This document shows positions 60,405 through 64,000 of a stretch of DNA of 64,000 nucleotides, piece after piece. The position numbers and the translations under genes are program-made. Each line of letters opens with the position of its first letter. Positions within the stretch are counted from its first letter, which is position 1. This stretch comes from Amarobacillus sp046328225. Its GTDB lineage: Bacteria; Chloroflexota; Dehalococcoidia; Tepidiformales; Tepidiformaceae. A model generated the notes under the pieces. The model worked only from the letters and a program-made list of their open reading frames with translations. It ran no database searches and was not told the DNA's origin. The stretch covers positions 62,001 to 126,000 of the forward strand of contig JAXLWZ010000006.1 in assembly GCA_046328225.1 (NCBI GenBank), written 5' to 3'.

Positions 60405-61400
60405 CTACCGCAGGAGCCCCTCGACCGCTCGCCCGAACTCCACGGGATCCTTCGTGTCGATCGAGACCGAGTGGATGTCGACGCCCGCCGCTTCCTGCTC
60501 TTCGAGCCGCCGCCGGCAGATGTCTACATTGCCCGCGATACCGAACTCCTCCAGGAATGGCCGGCTCAGCGCCGCCGCTCCGGCCTCCGAGCCCTGCTCA
60601 TTGAACACGCGCCGCACCCGCGCGACCTCGTCCGCGTAGCCCAGCTTCGAAAGGTGGTTGTAGTAGAAGTCGCCCATGCGCGCGATGTAGTACGCCGACA
60701 TCGGCCGCCCGGCATCGATCGCGTTTGGGTTCGTGCTCACGGTCACGCCGCCCGGCGACTTCACCTCGACGCTCTTCGGGTCGCGTCCCGCCTCCGCCGC
60801 CCAGCCGCGGAACTCGTCCACCTTCTCCTTGAGCGCCGTCATCGGGATCCAGACGGGCATCCAGCCGTCCGCGATCTGCGCCGTCTGCTTCGTGCTCTTG
60901 TCGTTGAGCGACGCGATGAAGATCGGGATATGCGGCCGTTCCGGCGTGAGCCGCAGCGTGAAGCCGCGGTCCATCTTGAACCAGCGCCCGTTGTACACGA
61001 GCTTTTCGCCGCGCATCAGGATGTTGATGATCTCCACCGTCTCCTTGATGCGGGCGAAGGCCGGCTGGAATGGCATCCCGTGGAAGTGCTCGATCACGTT
61101 CGCGCTGGAAGCCCCGAGCCCGATGATCGCCCGCCCGCCGCTCCACTGGTCCAGCGTCGCGAAGTGCTGCGCGAGTGCCCCCGGCGTGCGCGAGTACACG
61201 TTCACGATGCCCGTCGCCAGCTTCAGCCGGTTCGTCTTCTCCGCGATCGAAATCAGCAGCGAAAACGCATCGTGCGACCAGCCCTCCGGCACCCAGAACG
61301 AATCGATGCCGCTCTCGTCCGCGATCTTCGCCAGCGCGATCGCATCCTCCTTCTTCATGTCGAACTGCCAGGGGATGCCAACCGCGAGACGGCGAGTCAT
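60405..61400 (-). CDS. LLM-class (F420-type) oxidoreductase
   Basis: A 331-residue luciferase-like enzyme: AVGIPWQFD, VPEGWSHDAFSLLISIAEKT, LATGIVNVYSRTPGALAQH and GRAIIGLGASSANVIEHFHG, then PIFIASLNDKSTKQTAQIADGW. This layout matches F420-dependent members. Start ATG at 61400. It is the third of the window's paralogues and shares about the same core as the other two. Substrate unknown. Confidence 0.87.
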   Translation of the reverse strand: MTRRLAVGIPWQFDMKKEDAIALAKIADESGIDSFWVPEGWSHDAFSLLISIAEKTNRLKLATGIVNVYSRTPGALAQHFATLDQWSGGRAIIGLGASSANVIEHFHGMPFQPAFARIKETVEIINILMRGEKLVYNGRWFKMDRGFTLRLTPERPHIPIFIASLNDKSTKQTAQIADGWMPVWIPMTALKEKVDEFRGWAAEAGRDPKSVEVKSPGGVTVSTNPNAIDAGRPMSAYYIARMGDFYYNHLSKLGYADEVARVRRVFNEQGSEAGAAALSRPFLEEFGIAGNVDICRRRLEEQEAAGVDIHSVSIDTKDPVEFGRAVEGLLR

Positions 61401-61440
61401 GGAGTGCTCCTTCGTGGCCGAAGTAGTGTGGCCGCGGTGA

Positions 61441-61469
61441 ATCGTCACTTCGCGCGCCACTCGGGTCAA
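61441..61469 (-). promoter_or_regulatory. Candidate promoter of the third F420-type oxidoreductase
   Basis: On the minus strand TTGACC and GACGAT are 17 bp apart; the -35 has five of six matches, the -10 three of six. The predicted start is about 34 bp before the ATG. Confidence 0.3.
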
Positions 61470-61484
61470 ACCCACGCGCCGCAC

Positions 61485-63305
61485 TTAGCAGCTGAAGCTC
61501 ACACTCCCCGAGGCGCTCGCTCCGCCTCCACTGATCGACACCCTGTATAACCCCGGCGCCTGTGCCGGATGGGGGAAACTCGCGCTGCCATCCCCGGTGA
61601 CCGGAGGCAAGGGCCCGGTGAACGCCCCGGTTGCGCCCCCGTCCCTTGTCCACGAGCTGGAAAGAACGGTCCCGGCAGGCAGGCCGGCAAAACTCAGCAA
61701 GACGCGCAGGTCCGATCCGCACGTGCCTGAGAGTGAACCGCCATTCGCGCCCACCGCTGGCGATGAACTCACATTGCCACCGATCACGAATCCCTTAATC
61801 GAGATCGACCCACCCGCCGGCACCGGCGTCGGCGTCGGTTGCGGAGGCGTGGTCGCGGCCGCGCGCGTCGGCGTTGCAGGAACGGGGGTCGCGGTCGGCG
61901 CTTCCGTGGGCGCGGGGGTGGCCGTGGGCTCCGTCGTGGGCGTGGCCGTCGCCGCCGCGGTTGGCGATGCCACCGTCGCGGATGCCACCGCCGTCACGGT
62001 TGTCGCGACCGCCGTGGTGGCCGTCGGTTCGCCCGCTGAGGCTTCGTCGTCCCCGCCCCCGCCGCCGAGCAGCAGCAGCGCGACCGCACCCGCCCCCGCG
62101 AGCACGAGTACGCCCACCGCGGCGGCGATGAGGCCCTTCTTGCTTCCCCCGCCGGTCGGTTCGGGCACCGGAGGTGGCGTTGGCGCGATAGTGCCGGAGG
62201 CCGTGGGCGGCACGATCGTCGGCGCGGACGCCGCCGGCGCGACCGTCGGGTAGGCCGATGGCGGCGGCACCGGGAACACCACCGTCCCCGGGTTCGCGGC
62301 CGGTTCTGGCTCCGGCGGGGTGGGCGTCCTCGGCGGCGGCGGCACGGTGATGTTCGGGGTCGCGGCGCGTGGCGCGAGCACGAGCGTGCCACTGCCGCCC
62401 GAGTCCTCTTCCTCCGGCTCGGGCACGAGCGCGGGCCCGCCCGGCGCGCCCAGCCGCGACGGTGGCGGCGTGTAGGTCGCCAGCCGCGCGAGCAGCCGGT
62501 CGAGCGCCCCCGCCAGCTCGGAGGCTGTCTGGTAGCGGTCCTCCGGGTCCTTCTGCATGCAGCGCCGAACGACATCCACCACCGGCTCCGGGTGCCACGA
62601 AAGCAACGGCGCCGGGAACGGAGCGTGGACGTGCTGGCGCAGCACCTCCTCGTCGGTCCGGCCCGTGTACGGCGGCCTGCCCGCGAGCATGTGGAAGAGC
62701 GTCGCACCGAGCGCGTAGATGTCGGTCCGCTGGTCCGCGCGGCCGTCCTGCTGCTCCGGCGCCGCGTACTGCACCGTGCCAACGAAGCTCGCGTGCCGGT
62801 CGCGCGAATTCGCCTGCTGCGAAATGCCGAAGTCCACCAGCTTCGCCGCGCCGTCCGGGTTCACGATGATGTTCCCCGGCTTCAGGTCGCGATGGACGAT
62901 GTTCTGCGTCGCCAGCGCCTCCAGCGCCCGCGCGCCGTCGCACGCGATTTCGATCGCCTTGAGCAGCGGAATTGGCCCCGACTGGAGCATCGCCCCCACG
63001 GAGTCGCCCTCGACGAACTCCATAACGAGGAAGTACCAGCGGCCCGCCCGCCCGAAGTCCAACACGCGCACCGTGTACGGCGATTTCAGCAGCGTCGCGA
63101 GGTGCGCCTCGCGTTCGAACCGCTGCCGGAATGTCGGGTCGGCGTTCAGCTCCGGGTTCATCACCTTGATCGCCACGCGGCTTCCATCGCGGCGATCGGT
63201 GCCCCTGAAGACGGAGCCCATCGCGCCCGCGCCGATCTCCTCGTCGATCGTGAACGAGCCGAGCACCGTTCCCGGACCGGGGACCTGGTCCTCCGAGCTA
63301 TCCAT
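61485..63305 (-). CDS. Membrane-anchored Ser/Thr protein kinase
   Basis: A 606-residue Hanks-type kinase. The kinase domain has the Gly loop GAGAMG (25-30), ATP lysine K47, HRDLKPGN (138-145) and DFG (158-160). A long Pro/Thr linker leads to one membrane helix (about 391-413), then a Thr/Pro/Ala-rich outer region and a C-terminal beta-rich domain ending in Cys. There are no PASTA repeats. The start is the ATG at 63305. It diverges from a PP2C phosphatase gene, the usual reversible pair for wall and division control. Confidence 0.92.
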   Translation of the reverse strand: MDSSEDQVPGPGTVLGSFTIDEEIGAGAMGSVFRGTDRRDGSRVAIKVMNPELNADPTFRQRFEREAHLATLLKSPYTVRVLDFGRAGRWYFLVMEFVEGDSVGAMLQSGPIPLLKAIEIACDGARALEALATQNIVHRDLKPGNIIVNPDGAAKLVDFGISQQANSRDRHASFVGTVQYAAPEQQDGRADQRTDIYALGATLFHMLAGRPPYTGRTDEEVLRQHVHAPFPAPLLSWHPEPVVDVVRRCMQKDPEDRYQTASELAGALDRLLARLATYTPPPSRLGAPGGPALVPEPEEEDSGGSGTLVLAPRAATPNITVPPPPRTPTPPEPEPAANPGTVVFPVPPPSAYPTVAPAASAPTIVPPTASGTIAPTPPPVPEPTGGGSKKGLIAAAVGVLVLAGAGAVALLLLGGGGGDDEASAGEPTATTAVATTVTAVASATVASPTAAATATPTTEPTATPAPTEAPTATPVPATPTRAAATTPPQPTPTPVPAGGSISIKGFVIGGNVSSSPAVGANGGSLSGTCGSDLRVLLSFAGLPAGTVLSSSWTRDGGATGAFTGPLPPVTGDGSASFPHPAQAPGLYRVSISGGGASASGSVSFSC

Positions 63306-63350
63306 ACGGCCGTTCAACCCCTGCCCGCGAGGCCACCCGGCCCCGGGGGA

Positions 63351-63401
63351 TCAGGCGCAACCTAGCAGGAACGCCCCGAACAAGAAACAGATCGCCCACA
63401 T
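63351..63401 (-). CDS. 16-residue hydrophobic peptide
   Basis: An open frame MWAICFLFGAFLLGCA with an AGCAGG site before the ATG, 45 bp upstream of the kinase ATG. It could be a leader peptide. Evidence is thin: a short frame and a hydrophobic run only. Confidence 0.15.
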   Translation of the reverse strand: MWAICFLFGAFLLGCA

Positions 63402-63557
63402 CCTGCTCTTTCCCTGGTTCCTTACTCGCCACGTCCGATCGGTGCTCTCCCGTGGCCCCGCTCGTCCCCTTTCGTGGCCCGCTCCGTTGATCGCAGCCCG
63501 TACTTCCTGCAATGCTTCGCCCGGCGGCGCCCGTCGGCGGCCGGGGGGAAAACGCGC

Positions 63558-64000
63558 GTGGGCCAACCGTTTTTCGCCTTGCGTGATCGCGGCCGCGTGC
63601 GGCCCATCAACCAGGACCATGCCCTCGCCGTCGCCCTCCCCGGTGACCGCGTCCTCCTGCTCGTCGCCGATGGCGTGGGTGGCGCCCGTGCCGGCGAGGT
63701 CGCGAGTGCCGAGGCGATGCACGCCGCCGTCGCCGCCGTGCGCGAAGCCCCCGACGGCACCACGCCCGAGGCCGCCCTCGCCGGCGCCATCGAAGCCGCC
63801 AACCAGCGCGTCTTCAGCCTCTCGGCGAAAGACCCCGCCCTCACCGGCATGGCTACCACGCTCGTCATCGCGATCGTCGACCACGGCCGCGCGACCATCC
63901 TCAGCGTCGGCGACAGCCGCGCCTACCTCGCGTCCGGCGGCGCCCTCCACCCGCTCACCACCGACGACTCCTGGGTCGAACACCAGGTCGCCTCCGGCGT
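63558..64000 (+). CDS. PP2C-family protein phosphatase (partial)
   Basis: The N-terminal 147 residues of a metal-dependent phosphatase: RPINQDH with the first metal Asp, VADGVGG with the second, GMATTLVIAIV and LSVGDSRAYL. The C-terminus lies beyond the window. The GTG start follows a G-rich ribosome site (63542-63548). It is divergent from the Ser/Thr kinase gene and most likely removes phosphates from its targets. Confidence 0.9.
   Translation, partial: MGQPFFALRDRGRVRPINQDHALAVALPGDRVLLLVADGVGGARAGEVASAEAMHAAVAAVREAPDGTTPEAALAGAIEAANQRVFSLSAKDPALTGMATTLVIAIVDHGRATILSVGDSRAYLASGGALHPLTTDDSWVEHQVASG

Overview
The window is very GC-rich, almost fully coding bacterial chromosome with short spacers, frequent GTG and TTG starts, 1-19 nt gene overlaps and strong hairpins between genes. 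There is no phage, insertion sequence, CRISPR array or integrase, so it reads as core chromosome. Three F420-type luciferase-like oxidoreductases, LL-diaminopimelate aminotransferase (DapL), class II fructose-bisphosphatase (GlpX), a Lhr-Nei repair pair, class E/F sortases with a DUF4012 protein, and a 270-nt SRP RNA with an Alu domain together suggest a Chloroflexota bacterium, perhaps of the Dehalococcoidia/Tepidiforma kind. This is inference from gene content; no 16S rRNA is present.

Layout. 1-5.6 kb: the end of a MerR-like regulator, moaA (molybdopterin), a split MaoC dehydratase pair, glyA, tRNA-Gln, an F420-type oxidoreductase and a small acidic protein. 5.6-16.6 kb, nearly all minus strand: nei and lhr (DNA repair), an M1 aminopeptidase, an Lrp/AsnC ligand-domain protein, lepA and an NrtR-like Nudix regulator. 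16.7-19.2 kb: tRNA-Ser, miaB and an APH-fold kinase. 19.2-24.2 kb, minus: a small membrane protein, a DUF885 peptidase-like protein, an MFS transporter with an attenuator-like leader, glpX and an HD hydrolase. 24.3-34.5 kb: a methyltransferase on plus, then on minus the primary sigma factor, DUF3052, a sortase, an alpha/beta hydrolase, a rhodanese, a two-gene ABC exporter, two yggT genes, proC, yggS, a phosphatase and tRNA-Lys. 34.6-39 kb, minus: a four-repeat secreted protein, a 28-residue membrane microprotein, an F420-type oxidoreductase, an acyl-CoA dehydrogenase and a GIY-YIG-like protein.

39-47.4 kb is mostly plus strand: biotin carboxylase and biotin carrier, SRP RNA, a DUF348/G5/3D cell-wall protein, rsmA, ispE, a PHP hydrolase and a cation exchanger. 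47.3-50.4 kb is anomalous: a TfoX-like gene, a sortase and a DUF4012 gene are each broken by one-base frameshifts although the residues stay conserved across the breaks. 50.4-53.4 kb, minus: a trans-aconitate-methyltransferase-like enzyme, an amidohydrolase and a family III CoA-transferase. 53.5-60.4 kb, mostly plus: a sensorless histidine kinase coupled to a SufR-like Cys-rich regulator, a TSA-type peroxiredoxin (minus), dapF with a Cys-to-Ser change, a CBS protein, ferredoxin-NADP reductase and dapL. 60.4-64 kb: a third F420-type oxidoreductase and a PASTA-less Ser/Thr kinase diverging from a PP2C phosphatase that is cut by the window end.

Themes are cell-wall precursor and envelope work (dapF, dapL, sortases, G5/3D protein, kinase/phosphatase), translation and RNA (SRP RNA, lepA, miaB, rsmA, three tRNAs), acyl-CoA metabolism (MaoC pair, dehydrogenase, CoA-transferase, accC/BCCP) and F420 redox enzymes. 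Several starts sit 6-7 nt behind a -10-like hexamer with no ribosome binding site, which suggests leaderless transcripts.
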